Origin: Candidatus Omnitrophota bacterium
GTDB taxonomy: Bacteria > Ratteibacteria > UBA8468 > B48-G9 > JAFGKM01
Assembly (NCBI GenBank): GCA_023819375.1
Contig: JAMWDI010000006.1
Span: forward strand, 1 to 64,000
Length of the DNA: 64,000 nt
Direction: 5' to 3'
Under the pieces are notes generated by a model, which had not been told where the DNA came from, ran no database searches, and saw only the letters and a program-made list of their open reading frames with translations. Made by a program: the position numbers and the translations under genes. Each line of letters starts with the position of its first letter. The stretch's first letter is position 1. Of this stretch, positions 52,502-61,168 are shown in pieces.

Positions 52502-53476
52502 ATGGGGCAAAAATTTTATTTTGGATTTTCTGATTATCTTTTACTTGAGGTTGCAAATATTAATTTTTATCAATTACATTTTGATGCTGAAAGCATAGTA
52601 AGAGGTTACAAAAAATTAAAAGAAATTGCTGAGGAACTCAATATAGAACCACCTATTCCACGGATGGCCGGTTTTGCTTATTCACACATTGCTTCACTTG
52701 GTGCAAAAATTGAATTTCCAATTGATGGAGAACCAAAACCGTTTCCTTTAATAAAAAATATTGAAGATATTGATAATTTAAAAGAACCTGAAGATTATTT
52801 GAGTGCATCTTTAATACAGAAAAAACTAAAAACATTATCAGAACTAAAGAGAATTGTTCCTGAAACTCCAAATACAATTGGACATTTATTTGAAGGGCCT
52901 ATAACAACAGCAGTTTTGCTTATGGGACAGGATTTTTTTATCCTTGTTTACGATAATCCAAAAAAGGCGCATAAATTACTTAAATTTTGTGTAAGAAGTG
53001 CTTTAAATTATTCAAAATGTATATTAAATTATTTTGGAGAAGAGTTGAAAGAAGGTCCAAAAGGAATTCCTGATGATTTTGCAGGTATTTTACACCCAAA
53101 ACTTTTTCCTGAATTTGTTTTGCCTTACTGGGAAGAGATGTATGAAAGATTAAAGGCAACCGAAAGACATTTACATAGTGAACTATTAAGAGAAGAACAC
53201 TTAAAATTTCTAAAAGATGTGAAAATTGATGTTTTTGATCCTTCTGCAGACCAGTATTTAAATGGAGAAATTTTGTTAAAGAAATGTCCTTGTAAATTTA
53301 CTTTAAGAATTCAATCTTGGGAAATTTTCAATCTATCTGCAGATGAACTTGAAAAATTATATATAAAACTTGCAAGTTATAAACCTATCTCTATAAATTT
53401 TTATTTAGATAGATTGATTGACTTACCTAAGATAAAAAGACTATTGAAAATAGCAAGAGAATTAGAGAAAAATTAA
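52502..53476 (+). CDS. Uroporphyrinogen decarboxylase (URO-D) superfamily protein
   Basis: A 324-residue barrel protein of the URO-D/MtaA/CmuA superfamily. FSDYLLLEVANINFYQLHFD opens the protein; other recognisable blocks are GHLFEGPITTAVLLMGQDFF near residue 128, GIPDDFAGILHPKLFPEFVLPYW, and KATERHLHSELLREEHLKFL. The HxCG zinc motif of the methyltransferase branch is not present; HLHSE stands at that place. It lacks the N-terminal signature of true HemE. The gene is 5 bp after one GT-C gene and 4 bp before its paralogue, so it must be co-transcribed with them. The reaction is unknown; a C1 or methyl-transfer role is only inferred from the superfamily. Confidence 0.75.
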   Translation: MGQKFYFGFSDYLLLEVANINFYQLHFDAESIVRGYKKLKEIAEELNIEPPIPRMAGFAYSHIASLGAKIEFPIDGEPKPFPLIKNIEDIDNLKEPEDYLSASLIQKKLKTLSELKRIVPETPNTIGHLFEGPITTAVLLMGQDFFILVYDNPKKAHKLLKFCVRSALNYSKCILNYFGEELKEGPKGIPDDFAGILHPKLFPEFVLPYWEEMYERLKATERHLHSELLREEHLKFLKDVKIDVFDPSADQYLNGEILLKKCPCKFTLRIQSWEIFNLSADELEKLYIKLASYKPISINFYLDRLIDLPKIKRLLKIARELEKN

Positions 53477-53480
53477 ATAT

Positions 53481-54887
53481 ATGAAAATAAAAATTGAACA
53501 TTTTTTTAGTTTTTTGTCCATCATTTATTTTTTAATTGTTTCTTTTCCTCATATTCCTACCTATAATAATATGTCTATTGATAGTGGTATTTATGCATAT
53601 ATTGGTCAACAGGTAAATAAAGGCAAAATTTTGTATAAAGAGGTCTGGGATTATAAATTTCCTGCCATCTATTACATATATGCATTTCTTTTTAAAATTT
53701 TCCCAGATTCAAGATGGACATTATATTTTACAGATGTTTTTATTCATGTATGTATGTTAATCTTAATATTTTTAATTTTGAAAATTTTTGAAAAAAGAGA
53801 TTATTTCTGGATAATTTCTTTTCTCTTTACCACAACTTACAGAATTTATCCTTGTTTTAGTGGGGGCAATTTAGCAGAACATTTCTTTTTATTTATATCT
53901 TTTATTTCTTTATATTTATTATTTAAAAAACCTACAAAATTTTTTGATTTTACTCTTGGCAATTGTTTTGTCTGGATGTTAATGTTCAAACAACCTTATA
54001 TTTTGATTGTGTTAATAATATTCTTATTTTTTAAAGATAGAATTTTAAAGGGCGAAAAAAAATTCTTCTTTTGTGGTTTTCTATTATCCTTTTTATTCTT
54101 TATTTGTGTGTTTTTAAAAGGAGCCCCTGAAAGTTTCGAAACGGTGACATTTCCTTTTAAAGTTACAAAAGAGAGTAATTTTATAACTTTAAATACTTTG
54201 AAAAACTTTTTAAATAACCTTGAGTATAAAATAAGGATAATTTTATTTGTTGGTCCAGGAAAGCAAGTCCTATTATTTTTACCTATTTTTTTCTTTGTAA
54301 AAGATAGATTAAAATTTCTCTTTTTTTCTTTATTCCTTTCTTTGCTATTTATTTATTTGACAACTTTCGCTTTGTACGCACATTATATACTTTTATTAAA
54401 CATTTTAATTTTATTAGGGAGTATTATCTTGATAAAAAATTATCCAAAAAAATTTGCTTTATTTTTCCTTATTTTATTTACTTTATGGCCATTAACATTA
54501 ATTAAAAAAAGGTTTATACATTCCTATAATGCCTTTTATAAATTTTTTGTTTTGAAAGACCACAGAATAAGAGTATATCCAATTGTTTTTACTGTTGCAA
54601 AATATATTAAACCTAATGAAACTCTTTTTATGATACCTGATTATTGTGAAGTTTATTTTATATTGAAAATTGAAAGTCCTTGGCGATTTTGTGGAATTGG
54701 ACAAGGAATCCCAAATTATCCAAAATTTAAAAATGAATTAAAAAAACTTATTAGAGAAAAACCTCCTGATTATTTTTATCTTGAGATTTCAATTAAAGAA
54801 TTTGAAAATATTTTTGATCTTAAACCAAGTGAATATAAGTTAACTTTTCTTGAAAACAATCTTTATAAATTTAAAATTTTAAAATAA
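53481..54887 (+). CDS. GT-C type membrane glycosyltransferase, paralogue 2 of the URO-D-flanking pair
   Basis: A 468-residue polytopic protein closely related to the one at 51114. It has NMSIDSGIYAYIGQQVNKG, then ILYKEVWDYKFPAIYYIYAFL, LFKIFPDSRWTLYFTD, and the C-terminal KPPDYFYLEISIKEFENIF and FLENNLYKFKILK, which match the paralogue's tail. About ten helices are followed by a soluble end. It begins 4 bp after the URO-D gene. Its last 25 bp overlap the 3' end of the convergent GT4 gene. Confidence 0.78.
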   Translation: MKIKIEHFFSFLSIIYFLIVSFPHIPTYNNMSIDSGIYAYIGQQVNKGKILYKEVWDYKFPAIYYIYAFLFKIFPDSRWTLYFTDVFIHVCMLILIFLILKIFEKRDYFWIISFLFTTTYRIYPCFSGGNLAEHFFLFISFISLYLLFKKPTKFFDFTLGNCFVWMLMFKQPYILIVLIIFLFFKDRILKGEKKFFFCGFLLSFLFFICVFLKGAPESFETVTFPFKVTKESNFITLNTLKNFLNNLEYKIRIILFVGPGKQVLLFLPIFFFVKDRLKFLFFSLFLSLLFIYLTTFALYAHYILLLNILILLGSIILIKNYPKKFALFFLILFTLWPLTLIKKRFIHSYNAFYKFFVLKDHRIRVYPIVFTVAKYIKPNETLFMIPDYCEVYFILKIESPWRFCGIGQGIPNYPKFKNELKKLIREKPPDYFYLEISIKEFENIFDLKPSEYKLTFLENNLYKFKILK

Positions 54888-56020
54888 AAATTTTGATAAT
54901 TTTCAATCATTTTTTCTACTGAAAAATTTTTCTTTACTAATAAGTAATTTTTCTCACCCATACTCTTGCAAATTTCAGGATTTTGAAGTAAAAACAAAAT
55001 TTTCTTTGAAATATCTTCTATATCTTTTGGTTTAACAAGAAATCCATTTATTCCATCATCTATTATTTCTTTTCCTCCACCATATTCAGAGCATATTACA
55101 GGCTTTTTACATGCCATTCCTTCAAGGATTAAATTTGGCATACCTTCCCATAAAGAAATAAGAACAATTATATCTGAAATTTTTATTAATTTTGGTAAAT
55201 CTTGTCTAAAACCTGTAAATATAATATCCTTTTCCAATCCTAAATTTTGAATTAATCTCTCAAGTTTTCCTCTTTCAGGTCCTTCCCCTACTATCAAGAA
55301 TTTTACTTCTTCAAATTCTTCTTTAACCCTTTTGCTAACATATAAAAAGGTTTCTAAATTTTTCTCAAATGACAATCTACCGCCAGTAAGAACTATTTTT
55401 TCATTCTCAATTCCAAATTCTTTTTTCAAATCATCAAATTCTATTTCGTCTTTCTCATATTTTTCTATTTCAATTCCATTATATATAACATCTACTTTTT
55501 CAATACTTGCATTTAACCTCTTTAAATAAATGTTTTTAACTTCCTCTGAATTACAGACAATTTTTTTTGTAAATTTTAATAAAATTTTATCTATAAAGAG
55601 ATGATACCATTTCTTCCATAAATCAAGACTCCTTTCAGAAGCAATTATGACAGGGATTTTACATATAATTCCTGCAATTCTACCCCAGAAATTTGAAGTA
55701 AACATAAATGTGTGTAAAATGTTTGGTTTTTCTCTTTTAAGTATTTTTATTAATCGGAAAAGAATAAAAAGATCAAATTTATATTTTTTTTCCAGAATAT
55801 AAAGTTTTGTTATTTTTTTAAAATCTTCTTTCATTCTTCCGCTTCTTAAAGAAATTAAAACAGTTTCAAAAATTTTCTTATCTAGATTTTTAATTAATAA
55901 ATAAAGTTGTTTTTCTGCTCCACCAATTTGGAGAGTTCCTATAACAAAGCAAATTTTAATTTTCTTTGATGGATGAAATTTTATTTTGTCCTGCCCAGTT
56001 ATACCACTTTTCAATATCAT
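54863..56020 (-). CDS. GT4 family glycosyltransferase
   Basis: A retaining GT-B enzyme of about 385 residues. The N-terminal acceptor domain starts KIKICFVIGTLQIGGAEKQL, and HTFMFTSNFWGRIAG and IIASERSLDLW follow. The donor domain contains VLTGGRLSFEKNLETFL, FLIVGEGPERGKLERLI, FTGFRQDLPKLI and the sugar-binding LWEGMPNLILEGMACKKPVICSE. The start is uncertain: ATG 56020 is taken, but it lies 65 bp inside the HEAT-repeat gene and has no ribosome-binding site; conserved sequence begins only about 20 residues later. Its 3' end overlaps the convergent GT-C gene by 25 bp. Confidence 0.85.
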   Translation of the reverse strand: MILKSGITGQDKIKFHPSKKIKICFVIGTLQIGGAEKQLYLLIKNLDKKIFETVLISLRSGRMKEDFKKITKLYILEKKYKFDLFILFRLIKILKREKPNILHTFMFTSNFWGRIAGIICKIPVIIASERSLDLWKKWYHLFIDKILLKFTKKIVCNSEEVKNIYLKRLNASIEKVDVIYNGIEIEKYEKDEIEFDDLKKEFGIENEKIVLTGGRLSFEKNLETFLYVSKRVKEEFEEVKFLIVGEGPERGKLERLIQNLGLEKDIIFTGFRQDLPKLIKISDIIVLISLWEGMPNLILEGMACKKPVICSEYGGGKEIIDDGINGFLVKPKDIEDISKKILFLLQNPEICKSMGEKNYLLVKKNFSVEKMIENYQNFYFKILNL

Positions 56021-57137
56021 ATCCCAAATCAATACCTGTTATTTTTTTTAATGATTCTCTTGCAATTTTTTTAAGTTCGTAATTTTCACTTTTTAATAAA
56101 TTAATCAATGAATAAATAGCTCTTTTGTCTCTAATTTCACCAAGAGCATAGGCAGAATATTCTCTGATGAGTAAGTGGTATCTGTCATTCAAATTTGATA
56201 TAAGTGGCAATGTTGCTCTTTTATCTTTAAAAACTGCAAGGGCTTTTATTGCTTCAAGTTTTACTTCTATTTGTTTATCATAAATTAAATTCAAAATTGG
56301 TTCAAAAAATCTTACATTATTAAATTCACAGGCAGATTTAATACTTGCAATTTTTACATACCAGTTTGAATCATTTAGCAATTCTATTAAACAAGAAATT
56401 GTTCTGGGATTTTTTATTTTTCCAAAAGTTTCAGCGATCTCTTTTCTTACAAAATTATTCTTATCATTGACAAGTGGAATTAATTTTTCAACATCAACAT
56501 TTTCTTTTATTTCCCCTATTGACCAAATTGCATATTTTCTTATTTCCCAATTTTTATCTTTCAAACATTCATAAAGATAAGGAAGAGATTTTTTGATTTT
56601 ATTTTGTCCAAAATAAATTATTATTTTTATTTTTGTGTTATCATCTTGATTTTTGACAAAATTTATTAAAAAATCTATTTCATCTTCATGTTTTGCCAAA
56701 ATCATAAGGGCTTTTTCTCTAATTTCTGAATCTTCAGTATTTATTAAATTTTCAAGAGTTTTTATTCCATTTTTATCGTTCATTTCGTCTACTAACTCAA
56801 TCATTTTTAATTTTTTCTTTTTTGAAACTTCTGGATCATTTAGTTTTTCAAAAATATATGGTAGTATGTCAGGACCAATTTTTAACAACGTTTTCTTACT
56901 TTCCTCTGAAGGAGTTGTTTTTCCTAAATTTTTATCTGCTATAACTGTTTCATCGTCAAGAATATCTAAAAGATAAGGAATACTTTCTCTTATTTCACAT
57001 TTAAAGTTTCTTAATCTATAAGCAGAGAGGGCTTTTTTTAAAGCATTGTTTGATTTTAAATTTTCAATTTCTATTTGTAGTTCTTGTGAAAATAAAACTG
57101 AAAGAATTGAAAAGAAAATTAAAAAATATTTTCTCAT
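55956..57137 (-). CDS. Exported HEAT-repeat protein
   Basis: A 393-residue protein. The start is ATG 57137, supported by AAGGAGAA eight bases upstream; it gives a signal peptide MRKYFLIFFSILSVLFSQE. The rest is a solenoid of HEAT/PBS-lyase-type repeats of about 31 residues: SLPYLYECLKDKNWEIRKYA, KLIPLVNDKNNFVRKEIAE, TISCLIELLNDSNWYVKIAS, PLISNLNDRYHLLIREYSA and YSLINLLKSENYELKKIAR, each ending in an Arg/Lys-rich helix. No enzyme domain is visible. It is probably periplasmic or surface protein scaffolding. It lies between asnB and a GT4 gene, overlapping the latter. Confidence 0.8.
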   Translation of the reverse strand: MRKYFLIFFSILSVLFSQELQIEIENLKSNNALKKALSAYRLRNFKCEIRESIPYLLDILDDETVIADKNLGKTTPSEESKKTLLKIGPDILPYIFEKLNDPEVSKKKKLKMIELVDEMNDKNGIKTLENLINTEDSEIREKALMILAKHEDEIDFLINFVKNQDDNTKIKIIIYFGQNKIKKSLPYLYECLKDKNWEIRKYAIWSIGEIKENVDVEKLIPLVNDKNNFVRKEIAETFGKIKNPRTISCLIELLNDSNWYVKIASIKSACEFNNVRFFEPILNLIYDKQIEVKLEAIKALAVFKDKRATLPLISNLNDRYHLLIREYSAYALGEIRDKRAIYSLINLLKSENYELKKIARESLKKITGIDLGYDIEKWYNWAGQNKISSIKEN

Positions 57138-57153
57138 TTTTTTTCTCCTTCTC

Positions 57154-59043
57154 TTAATTAATTTTATAAATTTTTCTCCATAATTCAAAAACAAGAATAA
57201 GAAATAATCTTGCCGAATGATCAACTTTTCCTTCTATGTGCTCATCAATTATATTTTTTACAATTTTAAAATCAAATAAATCCAGTTTGTTAAATTCATT
57301 ATCTAAAAGAATTTCTTTTAAATAATTTCTTAATTCCTCCCTAAACCATTTTCCAAGAGGAACACCAAATCCCATTTTTTTTCTTTTCAAAATTTCCTCT
57401 GGTAAGAAATTTTTTAGTTTTTCTTTCAATATATATTTACTAATATTTCTTCTTAATTTCAAATCTGCAGGAAAAGTTGAAATAAGTTCTATAAATTCTG
57501 TATCCAAAAATGGACTTCTTCCTTCAATAGAATTTGACATGCAGGCAATATCCATTTTAACAAGTAGAACTTCTGGAAGATAAAGATTAAAATCGCAAAA
57601 AATCATTTTTTCAAGCAAATCCCAGTTGTTTGTTTTTTCCCATAATTTCTCTGTTATTTCAAATGAATTATAATTTTTAAGTATATTTTTGAAATTCTTA
57701 CTATACAATTTTTGTTTCCATTCGGGCGAAAAAGATGTTAAACGCCTTGAATAGGCAAAACAAAAACCATTATCATCTGCTTCTTGTAGCCATTTTAAGA
57801 TACGAGAAATCAAGGAATAGGGTTTCCAATCATAAATTTTCTTGATTAATATTTTAGTATTTTTGTTAAGTGTCCCAGATATTTTGAAAATTTTATATAA
57901 TTTTTCAAGTAATTTTGTTTGATAATATCTTGGATATCCTGCAAAATTTTCATCTCCCCCATCTCCATTAAGTGCAACTTTAACATATTTGCTTGTTTGT
58001 TGTGCTATATAGTAAGTTGGAATCATTGAAGAATCACCAAATGGTTCATTATAATACCAAACAAGTTTTGGCAATATTTCTATAATATTGGGTTTAACAA
58101 CAAATTCATAATGTTCTGTTTTAAATTTTTCTGCCACAATTCTCGCATATTTTAATTCATTAAAGTTCTTGACATCAAAACCAACAGAAAATGTTTTTAT
58201 GGGCTGACTTGATAAATTACTTATAATTCCAACAATAGTTGAAGAGTCAATTCCTCCTGATAAAAAGGCACCAATTGGGACATCTGCTATCATTCTTATT
58301 TTTGTTGCTTCTTTTAATTTTTCCCATAAAAGTTCTTTATATTCATTTTCATTTCTTAAATATAGTTTCTTATTAAAATCAATTTCCCAATACTTTTTTA
58401 TTTTTATTTCTCCGTTTCTGTATATTAAATAATGGGCAGGCTGTAATTTTTTAATGTTTTCAAATATAGTTTTTGGTGATGGTATTGCTTGATATGTAAA
58501 AAAATTATCAATGGCCTTAAAGTCAATCTTTTTTTCAATTTCTGGAACTTGCAGTAAACCTTTAATTTCAGAAGCAAAATAAAAATTTCCATTTTTGATT
58601 GTATAAACAAGAGGTTTTTTTCCAAGACGGTCTCTTGCAAGGAATAAAATTTTGTTTCTTTTGTCCCATATCGCAAAAGCAAACATCCCTCTTAGATAAT
58701 TTAAACAATTCTCCTTTTCTTCTTCATAAAGATGAACAATGACTTCATTATCTGATTTTGTTTGGAAAATATGTCCATTTTTTTCGAGATTTTTTCTTAA
58801 ATCAATAAAATTGTATATTTCACCATTACAAACTAAAATCAAACTCTTATCTTCATTAAATAATGGTTGTTTTCCTGTTTCTAAGTCAATTATACTTAAT
58901 CTCTTATGTCCTAATCCAACATTTTCTTCAAAAAAATAACCTTCTTCATCTGGCCCCCTATAATTCATAATTTCAATCATTTTTTTTAATTCTTCAATTT
59001 TTACCTTTTCTGCTTTTTTAATTATTCCAACTATTGCACACAT
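57154..59043 (-). CDS. asnB: Asparagine synthase (glutamine-hydrolysing)
   Basis: A 629-residue enzyme. Cys2 (MCAIVGIIKKAEKV) is the N-terminal glutaminase nucleophile; MNYRGPDEEG, GHKRLSIIDLETGKQPL and CNGEIYNF follow. The synthetase half has the PP-loop GAFLSGGIDSSTIVGIIS near residue 265 and ALNGDGGDENFAGYPRY. Both domains are intact. AsnB-type proteins are frequent in polysaccharide clusters, where they may amidate uronic acids or transfer amino groups to sugars, but ordinary asparagine synthesis is equally possible. It overlaps the GT4 gene at 59043 by one base and precedes the HEAT gene by 16 bp. Confidence 0.92.
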   Translation of the reverse strand: MCAIVGIIKKAEKVKIEELKKMIEIMNYRGPDEEGYFFEENVGLGHKRLSIIDLETGKQPLFNEDKSLILVCNGEIYNFIDLRKNLEKNGHIFQTKSDNEVIVHLYEEEKENCLNYLRGMFAFAIWDKRNKILFLARDRLGKKPLVYTIKNGNFYFASEIKGLLQVPEIEKKIDFKAIDNFFTYQAIPSPKTIFENIKKLQPAHYLIYRNGEIKIKKYWEIDFNKKLYLRNENEYKELLWEKLKEATKIRMIADVPIGAFLSGGIDSSTIVGIISNLSSQPIKTFSVGFDVKNFNELKYARIVAEKFKTEHYEFVVKPNIIEILPKLVWYYNEPFGDSSMIPTYYIAQQTSKYVKVALNGDGGDENFAGYPRYYQTKLLEKLYKIFKISGTLNKNTKILIKKIYDWKPYSLISRILKWLQEADDNGFCFAYSRRLTSFSPEWKQKLYSKNFKNILKNYNSFEITEKLWEKTNNWDLLEKMIFCDFNLYLPEVLLVKMDIACMSNSIEGRSPFLDTEFIELISTFPADLKLRRNISKYILKEKLKNFLPEEILKRKKMGFGVPLGKWFREELRNYLKEILLDNEFNKLDLFDFKIVKNIIDEHIEGKVDHSARLFLILVFELWRKIYKIN

Positions 59044-60185
59044 TATTTAAGTACCTCTTTATAAATATTTAAAATACACCTAATACAGTTTTCCCATGTA
59101 AAAATTTTACTTCTTTTTACACCTTTTTCTCTTAAATCTTCTTTTAAATTATCATTTTTTAAAATATTGAATATTTTGTCAACTGCGTCATCTCTCTCAA
59201 ATGGATTTACATAAATACCAGCATCCTGAACTATTTCAGGTAAAGAAGAAATATTTGAAACAATAACAGGGGCTCCACAACTCATTGCTTCAACTACTGG
59301 AAGTCCAAAGCCTTCATAGAGTGAGAGAAAAATAAAAATTTCAGCACCAGAATAAAAATAAGGCATATCTTCTTTTGGAATTTCAGAAAAACAATAAACA
59401 TGTTCTGAAATGTTCTTTTCCATTGCAAGTTTCAAAATATCTTTTTTTAAATAGTTAGTTCCAACAATTATTACAAGTTTTTCCTCAATTTTCTTTTCTT
59501 TTAAAATTTTGTAAATATCAAATAAAAATGGGATATTTTTCCTTTTTATAGAAGTTGCAACTGTTAAGATATATCTTTCATAACTAAAATATTTTTTCAG
59601 TTTTTCAAAAGCATATTTCTTTTCAATTGGTCTGAAAACTTTGTGATTTACTCCCAAATAAACAACTTTTATTCTTTCTTCTGGAAGTTTATAAATTTCC
59701 ATTATATCTTTTTTGGTTGAAAAAGAAGGGACTATGATTATATCACTTCTTATTGCTGAACTCTTTATTTCAGAATACCATTTTTCTTTATAAACTTCTG
59801 GCATAATTTCAAAAGATAAATCATAAATTGTATAAATTGTTTTAATTTTTTTAAACAAAGGAAGATATGTTGCAGAAATTCCATGATAGATTGAAATTTT
59901 TTCTCTTTTTAATAATGTTTCAATAAAGGGGATTTTAAATTTTTCTTCTACAATTTTTATGAATTTTTTAGGAAATGGTAAAATTTTTAAAGAAAAATTA
60001 TTAGATTCTGGAATCTGAATATTTTTTATTCTTTTCCAATAATTTTTTAAAAAAAAACCAAAAATTAAATATTCATTTTCTTTATCAATTGAACTTAAAG
60101 TATCCAAAAGTTCCGGAAGTAGATAATAAATCCCACCTTTTTCTGTTGAACTCAAACCGATACCAGCATCTATACATATTTTCAT
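59043..60185 (-). CDS. GT4 family glycosyltransferase
   Basis: A 380-residue GT-B enzyme. MKICIDAGIGLSSTEKGGIYYLLPEL opens it; IYHGISATYLPLF, TIYTIYDLSFEIMPEVYK and DIIIVPSFSTKKDIMEIYKL lie in the acceptor domain. The donor domain shows ILTVATSIKRKNIPFLFDIY, LSLYEGFGLPVVEAMSCGAPVIVSN and SLPEIVQDAGIYVNP. It resembles WbnK/mannosyltransferase-B type enzymes, and it is paralogous to the GT4 at 61165. It overlaps gmd by 4 bp (ATGA) and asnB by one base. The sugar is unassigned; mannose or a GDP-sugar is likely from gmd nearby. Confidence 0.88.
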   Translation of the reverse strand: MKICIDAGIGLSSTEKGGIYYLLPELLDTLSSIDKENEYLIFGFFLKNYWKRIKNIQIPESNNFSLKILPFPKKFIKIVEEKFKIPFIETLLKREKISIYHGISATYLPLFKKIKTIYTIYDLSFEIMPEVYKEKWYSEIKSSAIRSDIIIVPSFSTKKDIMEIYKLPEERIKVVYLGVNHKVFRPIEKKYAFEKLKKYFSYERYILTVATSIKRKNIPFLFDIYKILKEKKIEEKLVIIVGTNYLKKDILKLAMEKNISEHVYCFSEIPKEDMPYFYSGAEIFIFLSLYEGFGLPVVEAMSCGAPVIVSNISSLPEIVQDAGIYVNPFERDDAVDKIFNILKNDNLKEDLREKGVKRSKIFTWENCIRCILNIYKEVLK

Positions 60186-61168
60186 TTTTTAATTTTTAAT
60201 TCAAGTTCTTTTAAATCATTTTCAACCATTATTCTCACAAGTTCTTCAAATTTCACCTTTGGTTGCCATCCAAGTTTGGTTTTTATTTTTGTAATATTGC
60301 CCCTTAATTCATAAACTTCTGCAGGTCTAAAAAGAGTTTTATCAATTTCAACATATTTTTCCCAATTTAGGTTAACTATTTTAAATGCAAGTTCTACAAA
60401 TTCTTTAACTGAATGAGTTTCTCCAGTTGCAATTACATAATCTTCTGGTTTTTCCTGCTGTAACATTAAATACATTGCTTCAACATATTCAGGAGCATAG
60501 CCCCAGTCTCTTTTTGCTTCAAGATTTCCAAGTTTTATTTTATCTAAAAGCCCCAATTTGATCATAGCAACACCTCTTGAAATTTTCCTTGTAACAAATT
60601 CAAAACCTCTTCTTGGAGATTCATGATTAAAACAAATACCACTACAAGCAAACATATTATATGCTTCCCTATAGTTTTTTGTAAAATAATATCCAACAAC
60701 TTTTGAAATACCATAAGGAGATCTTGGATTAAAAGGTGTATTTTCATTTTGTGGCGTTTCAATTGCCATTCCAAACATTTCACTTGATGCAGCAAAATAA
60801 AATTTACAATCTGGTTTTCTATTTTTTAAAGCAGAAAGAATATAAATTGTTCCATTTATATTTGTATTTAAAGTTGAAAATTCATCTTCAAAGGAATAAC
60901 TTACAAAACTTTGTGCTGCAAGATGATAACATTCATCAGGTTTAACTTTTTCAACTATGTTATATATACTTGCATAACTTTCAAGAGAACCACAATGAAG
61001 ATGAATTTTATCAACTATATGTCTTATTCTCCATAATCTATGCTCAGGATCTTCAAAAGCCACTCTCCTTACTATTCCATGGACTTCATATCCCTTTTCA
61101 AGCAATAATTCAGCAAGATATGAACCATCCTGACCCGTAATTCCAGTTATTAATGCCCTTTTTTTCAT
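60182..61168 (-). CDS. gmd: GDP-mannose 4,6-dehydratase
   Basis: A 328-residue extended short-chain dehydrogenase/reductase. ALITGITGQDGSYLAELLLE is the NADP-binding loop and the classic Gmd start; YEVHGIVRR, CYHLAAQSFVSYSF, YFAASSEMFG and the YGISK motif (Tyr/Lys pair) follow. CFNHESPRRGFEFVTRKI is diagnostic of GDP-mannose dehydratases, as is EAKRDWGYAPEYVEAMYLML. It makes GDP-4-keto-6-deoxymannose, the precursor of GDP-fucose, GDP-rhamnose and perosamine. The reductase or aminotransferase that would use this product is not in the window. It overlaps both GT4 genes by 4 bp. Confidence 0.96.
   Translation of the reverse strand: MKKRALITGITGQDGSYLAELLLEKGYEVHGIVRRVAFEDPEHRLWRIRHIVDKIHLHCGSLESYASIYNIVEKVKPDECYHLAAQSFVSYSFEDEFSTLNTNINGTIYILSALKNRKPDCKFYFAASSEMFGMAIETPQNENTPFNPRSPYGISKVVGYYFTKNYREAYNMFACSGICFNHESPRRGFEFVTRKISRGVAMIKLGLLDKIKLGNLEAKRDWGYAPEYVEAMYLMLQQEKPEDYVIATGETHSVKEFVELAFKIVNLNWEKYVEIDKTLFRPAEVYELRGNITKIKTKLGWQPKVKFEELVRIMVENDLKELELKIKK

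Noticed and set aside
52502-53476. hemE (true uroporphyrinogen decarboxylase)
   Set aside because: Superfamily fold only; the HemE N-terminal signature is missing and no heme gene is nearby.
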